Notes: a model not told the origin generated them from the letters alone. A stretch of 18,279 bases of DNA from JBFLXN01 sp040755715 [NCBI: Candidatus Edwardsbacteria bacterium] (GCA_040755715.1 JBFLXN010000042.1:1-18279); one strand, 5' to 3'. Positions 6,546 to 14,142 are shown, counted from the first letter of the stretch. Translations and numbers: made by a program.

Positions 6546-7739
6546 ATGATACCTGAAAAGAAACCAACAGATAGTGGTTCAGCCGATAGGTTCAGCGAAT
6601 GGCTGAGAAGGATGGGAGGAGGAGTTCGTCCACCGACGACTGCTCCCCCAAAACCTGTTGTTTCTGAAGGAAAAGAGGTACCTTCTTCCCCGGCGATACA
6701 TCCTGTAGTTACTCCACCGGAGCATCCCCTCAAAGGAAAGACTTTCAAAGAAGTAGATGAATTAGTAGAGTCAGTTTTTGACCGAATAATGATCCGTGAA
6801 CCTGAACAACCGTCGGTTTCTCAAGTTCCTCCGCTTTCAGTTGTTCCACCGCTAGAGGCGCCAAAACCGGCACCGCCCCCTCGTTTTCCTGTTCCAGGGG
6901 TAACTGTTGAGAAAAAGATGCCTCCTCTCGCTGAACCAGTGAGTGTGGTTCCTCCACAACCAGCACCTGAAATTGAATGGACAAAAGTCAAAGCTAAATT
7001 AGAAGAAAAATATAGAAATAGTCTACAAAGAAATCAAGAATTGGAACAGGAATTAAAGAGATTAGAAGGTAGCCACGACCATCTCTTACAACAATATGCT
7101 GAGTTAAAATTAAACTATGACCGCAAGACCCGTGAATTTGAAGAGATTATTGCCCGTCCTGGTTTTTCTCCGGCTTTGCAAGAGGTAATGCGACGTAATC
7201 AAGAATTAGAAGAACAACTAAAAAGGTTGCAAGTCGCTCACAGCCAACTTTTACAACAAAATATGGAATTGAGAGAGGAATACGAGCGTTTGACCTTAAG
7301 ACAGTCTAAGGAAAAAGAAGTTCCTTTCCCTTCGCTTATAGAAAAACCCTTATCAGTGAGACTTCAGCCTTCGGGCGTAGCCCAACGGGCGAGCCCTACG
7401 GGCGAGCCTGCCTCCGCCTTTGGTGGGGGGCCTTTGGGGGAAGTTGTGCCAGAGGTAGAAGTGCCAAAGAGCGAACTTGTAGCAGAAATAGAAGAGTTAG
7501 AAAAAAAATTGCCATTACCTCCCTCAATTGCAGAACCAATTGAGAAGCCTTTGGAGGCTCCTCCGGAAATGCCAAAAGGCGCGCTTTTGACTGAGGTAGA
7601 AGAACTAGAGAAAAAACTTAAAGAAGAGTTACCCCCTACCATTAAAGTGAAAGAGGAACAAGACCTCTTGGCCGAATTGGAGGCACTGGAAAGAGAAATT
7701 GGTAAACTGACTGAAAAAGAAAATGCCGGAGCTACCTGA
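6546..7739 (+). CDS. Proline-rich coiled-coil protein with internal duplications
   Basis: 397 residues with no recognised family, signal peptide or membrane segment. Residues 28-145 are low-complexity and Pro-rich. Two 34-residue coiled-coil copies follow, at 162-195 (RNQELEQELKRLEGSHDHLL onward) and 217-250 (RNQELEEQLKRLQVAHSQLL onward). A GC-rich repeat-derived stretch lies near 274-297. The C-terminus has three copies of an acidic helix motif: SELVAEIEELEKKL, ALLTEVEELEKKL and DLLAELEALEREIGKL. Such a modular, disordered and helical layout suggests a scaffold with repeated docking motifs. Function is unknown. ATG 6546 follows GAGG at 6537-6540, and the gene overlaps the mutM start by 17 bases, so the two are probably translated from one message. 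Confidence 0.8.
   Translation: MIPEKKPTDSGSADRFSEWLRRMGGGVRPPTTAPPKPVVSEGKEVPSSPAIHPVVTPPEHPLKGKTFKEVDELVESVFDRIMIREPEQPSVSQVPPLSVVPPLEAPKPAPPPRFPVPGVTVEKKMPPLAEPVSVVPPQPAPEIEWTKVKAKLEEKYRNSLQRNQELEQELKRLEGSHDHLLQQYAELKLNYDRKTREFEEIIARPGFSPALQEVMRRNQELEEQLKRLQVAHSQLLQQNMELREEYERLTLRQSKEKEVPFPSLIEKPLSVRLQPSGVAQRASPTGEPASAFGGGPLGEVVPEVEVPKSELVAEIEELEKKLPLPPSIAEPIEKPLEAPPEMPKGALLTEVEELEKKLKEELPPTIKVKEEQDLLAELEALEREIGKLTEKENAGAT
7366..7436 (+). repeat. GC-rich palindromic block inside the coiled-coil gene, in frame
   Basis: Within an AT-richer gene, this stretch alternates GGGC and GCCC. GGGC-GTA-GCCC, GCCC-AAC-GGGC and GCCC-TAC-GGGC can each form a hairpin. ACGGGCGAGCC occurs twice, and the block ends with TCCGCC-TTT-GGTGG, which resembles the second hairpin of the elements at 1894 and 10053. 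It is translated as a Gly/Ala/Pro/Ser linker (residues about 274-297) without disturbing the frame. Confidence 0.55.
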
Positions 7740-8544
7740 AGTAGAAACAATCTGTCAGGATTTGAGAAAAAAGATAATTGGTAGAAGAATTATCAAATTG
7801 AAAATTCTTGAACCAAAATTGATTAAGAACCCTACCGCACAGGTCTTTATTGAAGAAGTTACGAATAGGAAATTTGAAGAAGTTAGACGACGAGGGAAGT
7901 ATTTGATTTTTTGTTTGAATTCAGGAAAAGTTCTTGTTATTCATCTCAAACTTACTGGAGTTTTACTTTATCTTCTTTCTTCCGTGCCTCTGACGAAACA
8001 GACCCGTATTATATTCAAGCTGGACAATGATTATTCCTTACGGTTTCTTGATAGACGCAAATTTGGTGCCTTATATCTGGTCTCTTCGCTGGCAGAAATT
8101 GCGGCTATGGCTAATCTTGGTCCTGAACCTTTACAAAAAGAATTTACATTTGATTCTTTCTACCAGAGAATGAAAAACAAAAAGAGAAAGATTAAATCTA
8201 TTCTGTTAGACCAAGGATTTGTGGCTGGACTGGGAAATATTTATGTAAATGAGGTGCTTTATCAAACGAAAGTTCATCCTGTTAGGATAACGACGAGTAT
8301 CAAAAAAGCAGAGGCATCTCGCTTGTATCAAGGAATCAGAGATACCCTCAGAAAAGCTATTGCTGCGCGTGGCACTTCGGTTAACACCTATCGCAACTTG
8401 TCAGGAGAAAGAGGAAAATACGGTTTTGCCTTAAAGGTTTATGGGTTTGAGGGAAAACGATGTCATAAATGCGGTGGAAAAATAGAAAGGATGGATTTAG
8501 AAGGTAGAGGCACCTATTTTTGCCCTAAATGTCAAAAATTGTAA
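7723..8544 (+). CDS. mutM: Formamidopyrimidine-DNA glycosylase
   Basis: Base-excision repair glycosylase/AP lyase that removes 8-oxoguanine and formamidopyrimidines. 273 residues, the usual length. The N-terminus MPELPEVET gives the catalytic Pro2 and Glu3 after Met removal, and Lys59 in RRRGKY is the conserved DNA-contacting lysine. HLKLTG at about 74-79 and RFLDRRKFG at about 107-115 are the intercalation-loop regions. The helix-two-turn-helix is around GLGNIYVNEVLY (169-180). The C-terminal zinc finger is complete: CHKC at 247-250 and CPKC at 267-270, with GRGTYFCPKC carrying the family arginine. It overlaps the upstream coiled-coil gene by 17 bases and has no clear promoter of its own. 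Confidence 0.96.
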   Translation: MPELPEVETICQDLRKKIIGRRIIKLKILEPKLIKNPTAQVFIEEVTNRKFEEVRRRGKYLIFCLNSGKVLVIHLKLTGVLLYLLSSVPLTKQTRIIFKLDNDYSLRFLDRRKFGALYLVSSLAEIAAMANLGPEPLQKEFTFDSFYQRMKNKKRKIKSILLDQGFVAGLGNIYVNEVLYQTKVHPVRITTSIKKAEASRLYQGIRDTLRKAIAARGTSVNTYRNLSGERGKYGFALKVYGFEGKRCHKCGGKIERMDLEGRGTYFCPKCQKL

Positions 8545-8862
8545 AGCAATCGCTCTCAAAAACCACAGAGGACATAGATTTAAATAACCAATAATCTCTG
8601 TGGTTTAAGATTTTTACAAGTATCTTGATTTTTCTTGATGGCATAGGAAATTATAAATCACTGAAGTGAAAATAAGGTTGAGAGAGATAAGATATAACAC
8701 CTTAACCTCGCTCTGAGCCCAGTGGTTATAAATTTCCTTGATCGCATAGGAAAGTATAAACCACTGAGGGCACTGAAATCACTGAAGAGTTTTTTAATCC
8801 AAAGATAAAGAAGATCTTATTTTTCTGTGTATTCAGTGTCTTCAGTGGTTGAAGGATTTTCC
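8545..8862. repeat. Gene-free spacer filled with repeats between mutM and the pilT promoter
   Basis: No coding frame is convincing here. AAACCACAGAG at 8560-8570 and its exact inverse CTCTGTGGTTT at 8596-8606 form an 11-bp stem close after mutM, followed by a T-run near 8611-8615, and may terminate it. A 30-bp direct repeat with 27 identities lies at 8635-8664 and 8738-8767 (GCATAGGAAA within each). TATAAATTTCC near 8728-8737 is the inverted partner of the first copy. At 8760-8786 there are three 9-mers (ACCACTGAG, GGCACTGAA, ATCACTGAA), with inverted counterparts TTCAGTGTC and TTCAGTGGT at 8832-8849. Confidence 0.8.
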
Positions 8863-8892
8863 TTGACAAATGAGGAGTGAAAGATTTATAAT
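8863..8892 (+). promoter_or_regulatory. Consensus sigma70 promoter for pilT
   Basis: TTGACA at 8863-8868, an 18-base spacer and TATAAT at 8887-8892. Both hexamers are perfect. Transcription would start near 8899, with GGAG at 8917-8920 as the ribosome binding site for ATG 8929. Confidence 0.8.
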
Positions 8893-8928
8893 CATTAGCA
8901 AGCAATCAAACAATTTGGAGTCTTGAGT

Positions 8929-10044
8929 ATGGAACTGAAACAAATGTTAGAAAAAATGGTTAAAGATGGTGCTTCTGACCTTCATCTAAAGGCTGGACTA
9001 TCACCAATTCTTCGCATTGATGGTTCGCTCCATTCACTTAAAGAAAATCCTCTTTCTCCTGAAGAACTGCGGCAGATTGCTTTTCAACTGATGCCCAAGG
9101 AAATGCAAGATACATTCGCCAGAAATAAAGAGTTGGATTTTGCTATTGGTGTTTCCGGTTTGGGGAGATTTCGGGTAAATGCCTATATGCAAAGAGGAAG
9201 TATCGCTCTGGCTTTACGAGCTATTCCTATCTCTATTCTGCATATTGATGAGCTCAACCTTCCTTCTATTGTTAAGGATTTAGCTGTTGCTCAACGGGGA
9301 TTGATTTTAGTAACCGGAACAACTGGAAGCGGAAAATCCACGACTTTAGCGGCGATGATAGAACAGATAAATGAAAATATTAGCAAAAATATCATCACCG
9401 TTGAAGACCCCATAGAGTTTCTTTTCCGGGACAAGAAATCAATCATCAGCCAAAGAGAATTGGGTACTGATACTGATTCCTTTGCGGCTGCCTTAAAGCA
9501 TGTAATGCGACAAGATCCAGATGTAATTCTAATTGGAGAAATTCGCGATAAATCTACCATCGCCACGGCGGTTCAGGCAGCCGATACTGGACATTTAGTG
9601 ATGAGCACTTTGCATACTCTAAATGCCACTGAAACAATCAATCGCATCATTTCATTTTATCCTCCACATCAACACGAACATATCAGAGTTTTGTTATCTT
9701 CAACTTTAGTAGCCGCAGTTTCACTTCGGCTTCTTCCCCGAGCCGATGGTAAAGGCCGAGTTCCGGCCGTGGAAATCTTAATCGCCACGCCGACAGTCCG
9801 TGAGTATCTGTTAGACCCTATGAAAACATTGCTTATTCCAGAACTGATTGAGGATGGACTACAATATGGGATGCAAACCTTTGACCAGTCAATTATGAAA
9901 CATTACAAAGAAGGCAGAGTTACTTACGATGTAGCCATTCAGAATGTGACTAATCCAGATGAATTCAAACTTCGTCTTAGAGGAATTCAAGGAGCCGCTG
10001 AGGCTAAAACCTGGGAGCATTTTGAGGGGAAGAAATCCCAATAA
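8929..10044 (+). CDS. pilT: PilT-family type IV pilus retraction-type ATPase
   Basis: Hexameric cytoplasmic ATPase that depolymerises type IV pili. 371 residues from ATG 8929, chosen over TTG 8923 because GGAG at 8917-8920 is eight bases before it. The N-terminal PAS-like domain opens with GASDLHLKAG, and the invariant ATPase motifs follow: Walker A GTTGSGKST (about residue 132), Asp box ITVEDPIEF, Walker B DVILIGEIRD and His box TLHTLNA. The canonical AIRNLIRE segment is replaced by LLIPELIEDG, and the end YGMQTFDQSIMKHYKEG is closer to divergent PilT/PilU types. So retraction is likely, but the subtype is uncertain. No other pilus gene is in the window. It has its own strong promoter and is probably monocistronic. 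Confidence 0.93.
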   Translation: MELKQMLEKMVKDGASDLHLKAGLSPILRIDGSLHSLKENPLSPEELRQIAFQLMPKEMQDTFARNKELDFAIGVSGLGRFRVNAYMQRGSIALALRAIPISILHIDELNLPSIVKDLAVAQRGLILVTGTTGSGKSTTLAAMIEQINENISKNIITVEDPIEFLFRDKKSIISQRELGTDTDSFAAALKHVMRQDPDVILIGEIRDKSTIATAVQAADTGHLVMSTLHTLNATETINRIISFYPPHQHEHIRVLLSSTLVAAVSLRLLPRADGKGRVPAVEILIATPTVREYLLDPMKTLLIPELIEDGLQYGMQTFDQSIMKHYKEGRVTYDVAIQNVTNPDEFKLRLRGIQGAAEAKTWEHFEGKKSQ

Positions 10045-10211
10045 GCACCACGCCATGCCATAGGCAGGTCCGCCTCCGGCGGAAAAACACGAAATGTAGA
10101 AAACACAGTGTTAATACGGTGATATGCTGATATGTATAGAAGTTTTTCATTCCATATCAGCATATAAGCTTATCAGCATATTATCATTTCATGTCCTCGT
10201 GGTTTATTTTG
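10045..10211 (+). repeat. Nested inverted repeats upstream of accC
   Basis: The outer arms have a 9-bp period. CCACG plus AAAA and ACACGAAAT on the left (10048-10096, split by an inserted element) pair with CATTTCATG and TCCTCGTGG on the right (10185-10202). The inner arms have a 7/14-bp period: GATATGCTGATATG at 10120-10133 against CATATCAGCATAT and TATCAGCATAT around 10154-10181. The ATG at 10191 lies in this repeat and is not taken as the accC start. Confidence 0.75.
10053..10082 (+). mobile_element. Double-hairpin palindromic element, copy B (30 bp)
   Basis: Hairpins TGCC-ATA-GGCA and TCCGCC-TCC-GGCGGA in the same order and spacing as copy A at 1894-1922. The shared core GGTCCGCCT and GGCGG is identical. 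The outer pair of the first hairpin is A-T in copy A and T-A here, a compensatory change. Removing it rejoins CCACG and AAAA to restore a 9-mer of the host array. Confidence 0.65.
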
Positions 10212-10223
10212 AAGAGAAAAATA

Positions 10224-11585
10224 ATGTTTAAGAAAATTTTAATTGCCAATCGTGGAGAAATTGCTTTGAGAATTATCAGAGCCTGTAAAGAATTAGGGAC
10301 TAAGACAGTAGCCGTCTATTCTGAAGCTGATAGAGATTCCTTACACATTCGCTTTGCTGATGAAGAAGTTTGTATCGGTAAACCACCTGCGCGGGAGAGT
10401 TATTTGAATGTTTCACGGATTATCAGTGCGGCTGAAATTACGGCAGCTGAGGCAATTCATCCGGGGTATGGTTTTCTGGCGGAGAACCCAGATTTTGCGG
10501 AAATTTGTGAGACTTCTGGAATAAAATTTATCGGACCTTCTGCCGAAACAATTAAAAAAATGGGTGATAAGGCTTATGCCCGTCAGACAATGAAAAAAGC
10601 TGGCTTGCCAATTATTCCAGGAACTGATGGAATAGTGAAAAGTTGGAAAGAAGGTTTAGCCATTGCCAGAGAAATTGGTTTTCCAGTAATGATTAAAGCC
10701 GCTGCCGGCGGAGGAGGAAAGGGAATGCGCCTGGTGGAGGAGGAAAGGAATTTTGAAAATGGATTCCAGATGGCCCAAGCAGAAGCCCAAGCCGCTTTTG
10801 GCAATGGAGGACTTTACCTTGAAAAGTATCTCCTCCGACCGAGACATATTGAATTTCAACTCTTAGGAGATAATTTTGGAAATGTGATTCATCTGGGGGA
10901 AAGGGATTGCTCTCTGCAACGTCGACATCAAAAACTTTTAGAAGAATCACCATCACCGGCCTTGACACCAGAACTTAGACAAAAAATTGGTGAATTAGCC
11001 GTGAAAGGAGCAAAAGCAGTTGGCTATGAAAGCGCCGGCACTATGGAATTTCTGCTTGACCAAGATAAAAATTTTTATTTTATGGAAATGAACACCCGGA
11101 TTCAGGTAGAACATCCAGTGACCGAGTTCGTTACTGGTTTGGATATTGTTAAGGAACAAATTAAAATTGCTGCGAGAGAAAAAATAAATCCTACTCTTAT
11201 CCAAAAAGAAATCAGCCTCAGAGGGCATGCTATTGAATGCCGGATTAATGCTGAGGATCCAGAAAAAGGTTTTGCTCCCTTCCCTGGCAAAGTTACCAGT
11301 TTTCACTTACCCGGCGGCCCTGGAGTTAGAGTTGATTCACATGTCTATGCTGAATATACCATTCCGCCATATTATGATTCTATGATTGCTAAACTTATTA
11401 CTCATGGCAAAAATAGAGAAGAAGCCATTGCTCGGATGCGGCGGGCTTTAGAAGAATGTATCATTGAAGGTGTAAAAACAACTATTCCTTTTCATCAAAA
11501 AGTTTTACAAGATGAGCAATTTAACAAGGGTGAAGTGGATACAGGCTTCCTAGAGAAAATACAAAAAATGGAAATCACGAATTAA
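10224..11585 (+). CDS. accC: Biotin carboxylase (acetyl-CoA carboxylase subunit AccC type)
   Basis: ATP- and bicarbonate-dependent carboxylation of biotin on a carrier protein, the first step of malonyl-CoA synthesis or of a related biotin carboxylase. 453 residues from ATG 10224, the usual AccC length. The protein begins [17 protein letters not shown] exactly as the family does. An upstream in-frame ATG at 10191 would add 11 residues encoded by a spacer repeat and is rejected. Seen in order: the preATP-grasp domain with [10 protein letters not shown], the glycine-rich ATP loop [12 protein letters not shown], the [12 protein letters not shown] segment, and [15 protein letters not shown] with the catalytic Glu and Arg, then the C-terminal biotin-carboxylase domain. 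accB (the biotin carrier) and the carboxyltransferases are not in the window, so a role in a pyruvate or other acyl-CoA carboxylase remains possible. Confidence 0.93.
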   Translation: MFKKILIANRGEIALRIIRACKELGTKTVAVYSEADRDSLHIRFADEEVCIGKPPARESYLNVSRIISAAEITAAEAIHPGYGFLAENPDFAEICETSGIKFIGPSAETIKKMGDKAYARQTMKKAGLPIIPGTDGIVKSWKEGLAIAREIGFPVMIKAAAGGGGKGMRLVEEERNFENGFQMAQAEAQAAFGNGGLYLEKYLLRPRHIEFQLLGDNFGNVIHLGERDCSLQRRHQKLLEESPSPALTPELRQKIGELAVKGAKAVGYESAGTMEFLLDQDKNFYFMEMNTRIQVEHPVTEFVTGLDIVKEQIKIAAREKINPTLIQKEISLRGHAIECRINAEDPEKGFAPFPGKVTSFHLPGGPGVRVDSHVYAEYTIPPYYDSMIAKLITHGKNREEAIARMRRALEECIIEGVKTTIPFHQKVLQDEQFNKGEVDTGFLEKIQKMEITN

Positions 11586-11615
11586 CCCCGTAAGACCTTC
11601 GGTCTCTTATGGGGT
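11585..11615 (+). repeat. Palindrome at the accC stop codon
   Basis: ACCCCGTAAG and ACC pair with GGT, then CTTATGGGGT, around a short TTC loop with a two-base bulge. It starts in the stop codon. It lacks a following T-run on either strand, so it is more likely a palindromic element, or an mRNA 3'-end stabiliser, than a factor-independent terminator. Confidence 0.55.
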
Positions 11616-11628
11616 GAACACAAAAAAG

Positions 11629-11702
11629 ATAGTCCACACATCATAGTCCATAGTCAACAGCAAATATTTTATCTGTGGACTATTGACCGTTGATTGTGGA
11701 CT
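11629..11702 (+). repeat. 7-bp-period inverted array (ATAGTCC family)
   Basis: The left arm units are ATAGTCC, ACACATC, ATAGTCC, ATAGTCA and ACAGCAA (11629-11663). The right arm units are TGTGGAC, TATTGAC, CGTTGAT and TGTGGAC (11674-11701), the same family in inverted orientation. The arms are separated by about ten AT-rich bases. Confidence 0.85.
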
Positions 11703-11756
11703 AAAAAATTCGTGGCTAAATTGAATAACTATATAAAGAACTCTGGAGGAAACAAG

Positions 11757-11927
11757 ATGATAGAAAAATTTAACTCTGGGAAAATTATTGGACTGAGTTT
11801 AGGAGGACTGTTAGGTTTGTGTTTAGCCATTTTTGGTTTTTGGAAAACAATACTTATTGTTTTTTTAATAGTGATTGGATTCTTCTTGGGTAGATATTTT
11901 GAAGAGGAGCGACGAATTAGAAAATGA
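11757..11927 (+). CDS. Small DUF2273-like integral membrane protein
   Basis: 56 residues. ATG 11757 follows GGAGGA at 11745-11750. The longer frame from 11694 would add residues encoded by a repeat. It has two membrane helices, IIGLSLGGLLGLCLAIFGF (about 10-28) and ILIVFLIVIGFFLGRYF (about 32-48), then a basic tail EEERRIRK. The pattern of GKIIG, FWKT and GFFLGRYFE is that of DUF2273, a small membrane protein usually found with Asp23/Gls24 and AmaP envelope-stress proteins in Firmicutes. Here those partners are absent, and the gene overlaps comB by four bases (ATGA) instead. Its function is unknown. Confidence 0.75.
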   Translation: MIEKFNSGKIIGLSLGGLLGLCLAIFGFWKTILIVFLIVIGFFLGRYFEEERRIRK

Positions 11928-12646
11928 AAAAAATAGATTTATTCTTCACGCCCAATGAATGTGAAGAAGGAATTTTAAATGATAGAACCGTCATTGTGAT
12001 TGATGTTTTGCGAGCGGCTACTACCATTGCTTATGCCTTACAAAATGATTGTAAAGAGATTATTCCTCTGGTGAGTATTGAAGAAGCCGCAAAATTAGCC
12101 GAAAGAATTGGTCGCGAAAACGCATTGCTCTGCGGAGAAAGAGAGGGGAAAAAAATCAATGCCTTTGATTTAGGTAACTCTCCTTTAGAATTCACCCCAG
12201 AAGTAGTTAAAGATAAAACCTTAATTATGACCACTACTAATGGAACTTTTGCTCTATCAAAGACAAAAGGGGCGGAAAAAGTCCTGATTGGTTCGTTTGT
12301 TAATTTGTCGGCAATTGTCAAATCCATTAAAACCAAAGAGATAGAAGAATTGACAATTCTTTGCAGTGGTAAACTTGGTCGCTTTGCTTTGGAGGATGTT
12401 GTTTGTGCCGGAATGCTTCTCTCCGAAATAAAATTAAAAGAATCAAACGATGCGGTAAAAGTTTCTCTTTTACTCTATAAACAATATGAGAAAGATTTAT
12501 ACCAGGTGCTTTGCGAATCAAAACATGGCCAATACCTTATTAGTTTAGGATTAGGAGAAGATTTGAAAATAGCCAGTCGGGTAAATAGTCTGAAAGTGGT
12601 TCCTATTCTTAAGGAGGGAAGAATTATAAGAGGGGAAAATGCTTGA
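11924..12646 (+). CDS. comB: ComB-family 2-phosphosulfolactate phosphatase
   Basis: 240 residues, the family length. ComB is an Mg-dependent phosphatase that turns 2-phosphosulfolactate into sulfolactate, the second step of the coenzyme M route in methanogens. Many bacteria that do not make coenzyme M also have it, and its role in them is unsettled. Family motifs are visible: [12 protein letters not shown] (about 23-34), [11 protein letters not shown] with FDLGNSP (about 68-87), TTTNGT at about 103, and the [18 protein letters not shown] segment (about 147-164). It starts on the stop of the DUF2273-like gene (ATGA) and overlaps thi4 by eight bases, so the three are one translational unit. No comA or comC is in view, so coenzyme M synthesis cannot be claimed. 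Confidence 0.9.
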   Translation: MKKIDLFFTPNECEEGILNDRTVIVIDVLRAATTIAYALQNDCKEIIPLVSIEEAAKLAERIGRENALLCGEREGKKINAFDLGNSPLEFTPEVVKDKTLIMTTTNGTFALSKTKGAEKVLIGSFVNLSAIVKSIKTKEIEELTILCSGKLGRFALEDVVCAGMLLSEIKLKESNDAVKVSLLLYKQYEKDLYQVLCESKHGQYLISLGLGEDLKIASRVNSLKVVPILKEGRIIRGENA

Positions 12647-13412
12647 TGATATGATTATTTCTTCAGCTATTATTGAGCGGTACTCGCAGAAATTGAAGGA
12701 CTACTTAAAAGTTGATGTAGCCATTGCCGGTGGAGGACCGGCAGGATTGGTAGCGGCTTATTATTTAGCCAAAAGTAAAATCAAAGTCGCTCTTTTTGAA
12801 AGAAAACTCTCGGTGGGCGGTGGAATGTGGGGTGGTGGGATGATGTTTAATGAAATCGTCGTTCAAAAAGAAGGGAAACAGATTCTTGATGAGTTTGGTA
12901 TTCGTTCTCTTAAATATCAAAAAGGTTATTATACCGCTGAGGCTATTGAAACAGTTTCTACCTTGTGTGCCAAAGCCTGTCAAGCTGGAGCAAAGATTTT
13001 TAATTTACTGAGTGTAGAAGATGTAATGCTTCAGAAAGGAAAAGTGATGGGGCTTGTCTTGAATTGGAGCGCCGTAGAAATAGCCAATTTGCATGTTGAC
13101 CCGTTGACTATTCGGGCCCGTATTATCTTAGAAGCCACCGGTCATCCGGCAGAAGTAGCCAAAATTATTGAGCGGAAAGGTAATGTAAAACTTCTTACAC
13201 CTTCAGGAAAAGTAGAAGGTGAAAGACCAATGTGGGCAGAAAGAGGGGAAAAAGAAATTCTGAGAAATACCAAAGAATTTTTCCCTGGAGTTTATGTAAC
13301 CGGGATGGCGGCTAATGCTGTTTTCGGTGGGCCACGAATGGGACCGATTTTTGGAGGAATGCTTCTTTCGGGAAAGAAAGTGGCAGGACTTATCTCAGCA
13401 CGATTAGGATGA
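12639..13412 (+). CDS. thi4: Sulfide-dependent thiazole synthase, Thi4 family
   Basis: Makes the ADP-thiazole precursor of thiamin from NAD, glycine and sulfur. 257 residues, the length of archaeal and bacterial forms. The dinucleotide-binding motif is AIAGGGPAG (about 28-36), then [18 protein letters not shown] (about 53-70). The later glycine-rich part [18 protein letters not shown] closes the site. Yeast Thi4 has a sacrificial Cys in a CMDPN motif. Here the aligned residue is His152 in LHVDPLTI, as in Methanococcus enzymes that take sulfur from free sulfide and are true catalysts. ATG 12639 has AGGGG at 12631-12635 and overlaps comB by eight bases. thiE follows. There is no TPP-riboswitch consensus in the spacer. 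Confidence 0.92.
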   Translation: MLDDMIISSAIIERYSQKLKDYLKVDVAIAGGGPAGLVAAYYLAKSKIKVALFERKLSVGGGMWGGGMMFNEIVVQKEGKQILDEFGIRSLKYQKGYYTAEAIETVSTLCAKACQAGAKIFNLLSVEDVMLQKGKVMGLVLNWSAVEIANLHVDPLTIRARIILEATGHPAEVAKIIERKGNVKLLTPSGKVEGERPMWAERGEKEILRNTKEFFPGVYVTGMAANAVFGGPRMGPIFGGMLLSGKKVAGLISARLG

Positions 13413-13420
13413 ATCTCGCC

Positions 13421-13511
13421 CACCGCCTACCGCTGACCGCTAACCGCTGTTAAAGGTAGTTAAGCGGATAGCGGAGTGCAGAGGACGTGAAGCGGTGAGC
13501 GGAATGCGGCT
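13421..13511 (+). repeat. 7-bp-period inverted array (ACCGCT/AGCGGT) running into thiE
   Basis: Thirteen heptamers in unbroken register. Four carry ACCGCC/ACCGCT (13421-13448), two are divergent, and then AGCGG units appear at 13463-13476 and 13491-13511 in inverted sense. Read as a hairpin, the left ACCGCT units pair with the right AGCGGT units. The last units overlap the proposed GTG start and first codons of thiE, and GAGGA at 13481-13485 within the array may be its ribosome binding site. Confidence 0.88.
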
Positions 13512-14142
13512 CTTTATGTTTCACTTTGCTCTTTATGCCATTATTGAGGCAGAGTTTTTAGGTGCAAGAAATCTAAAGAAGACTGTGTTAGACCTAATTG
13601 CGGGGGGGGTAGACCTAATCCAGTTGAGAGATAAGGAAAATTCTACCAGAGAGTTTGTCAGAGAAGCATTAATTCTGCGAGAAGTTACCAAAGAAAAAAA
13701 GATTCCTTTTTTGATTAATGATAGAGTAGATATTGCCTTAGCCGTCAAGGCCGATGGCGTTCATCTGGGACAAGATGATTTGCCAGTTTATTTTGCCAGA
13801 AAACTTCTAAAAGAAAAAATCATTGGTGTTACTGTTCACAATCTTAAAGAAGCCAAACAGGCAGAAAAAGAGGGTGCTGATTATTTAGCGGTAGGGTCAA
13901 TTTTTCCAACAATGACAAAAAAAGACATTAAAGTTGTAGGGTTGAAAACTCTCAGACAAATCAAGAAAGAAAGTAGTTTACCACTGATAGCTATTGGAGG
14001 GATTAAATTAGAAAATGTAGTGGAAGCGATGAAAGCCGGAGCCGATGGTGTAGCCATTGTTTCAGGACTCTTGGAAGCGGATGATTTAACAAAGAGAGCC
14101 CGTGAATTTAAAAAACTAGTTAACAAAGTTCTCAAAGTTTAG
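13495..14142 (+). CDS. thiE: Thiamin-phosphate synthase
   Basis: Joins the pyrimidine HMP-PP with thiazole phosphate to give thiamin phosphate. 215 residues, the family length. Conserved segments in order: GGVDLIQLRDK (about 37-47), FLINDRVDIAL with ADGVHLGQDDLP (about 71-98), GVTVHN (about 111), GADYLAVGSIFPTMTK (about 127-142, family VGPIFPT-TK region) and IAIGGI (about 166). The start is uncertain. GTG 13495 with GAGGA nine bases upstream is my choice, while ATG 13504 and 13516 have no good site. The first codons fall in the heptamer array. It follows thi4 by 82 bases and is presumably in the same pathway unit. HMP-synthesis genes (thiC, thiD) are not here. Confidence 0.92.
   Translation: MSGMRLFMFHFALYAIIEAEFLGARNLKKTVLDLIAGGVDLIQLRDKENSTREFVREALILREVTKEKKIPFLINDRVDIALAVKADGVHLGQDDLPVYFARKLLKEKIIGVTVHNLKEAKQAEKEGADYLAVGSIFPTMTKKDIKVVGLKTLRQIKKESSLPLIAIGGIKLENVVEAMKAGADGVAIVSGLLEADDLTKRAREFKKLVNKVLKV

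Noticed and set aside
8923-8928. TTG start for pilT
   Set aside because: It would lie two bases from the GGAG site. ATG 8929 is at the correct spacing.
10191-10223. Upstream ATG extension of accC
   Set aside because: The 11 extra residues come from a spacer repeat, and the conserved AccC N-terminus begins at 10224.
11585-11615. Intrinsic terminator for accC
   Set aside because: A good hairpin, but there is no T-run after it on either strand. Kept as a palindrome only.
12639-13520. TPP riboswitch controlling thi4 or thiE
   Set aside because: No CTGAGA-type or downstream THI-box consensus is present upstream of comB, thi4 or thiE. The spacer is a heptamer array.
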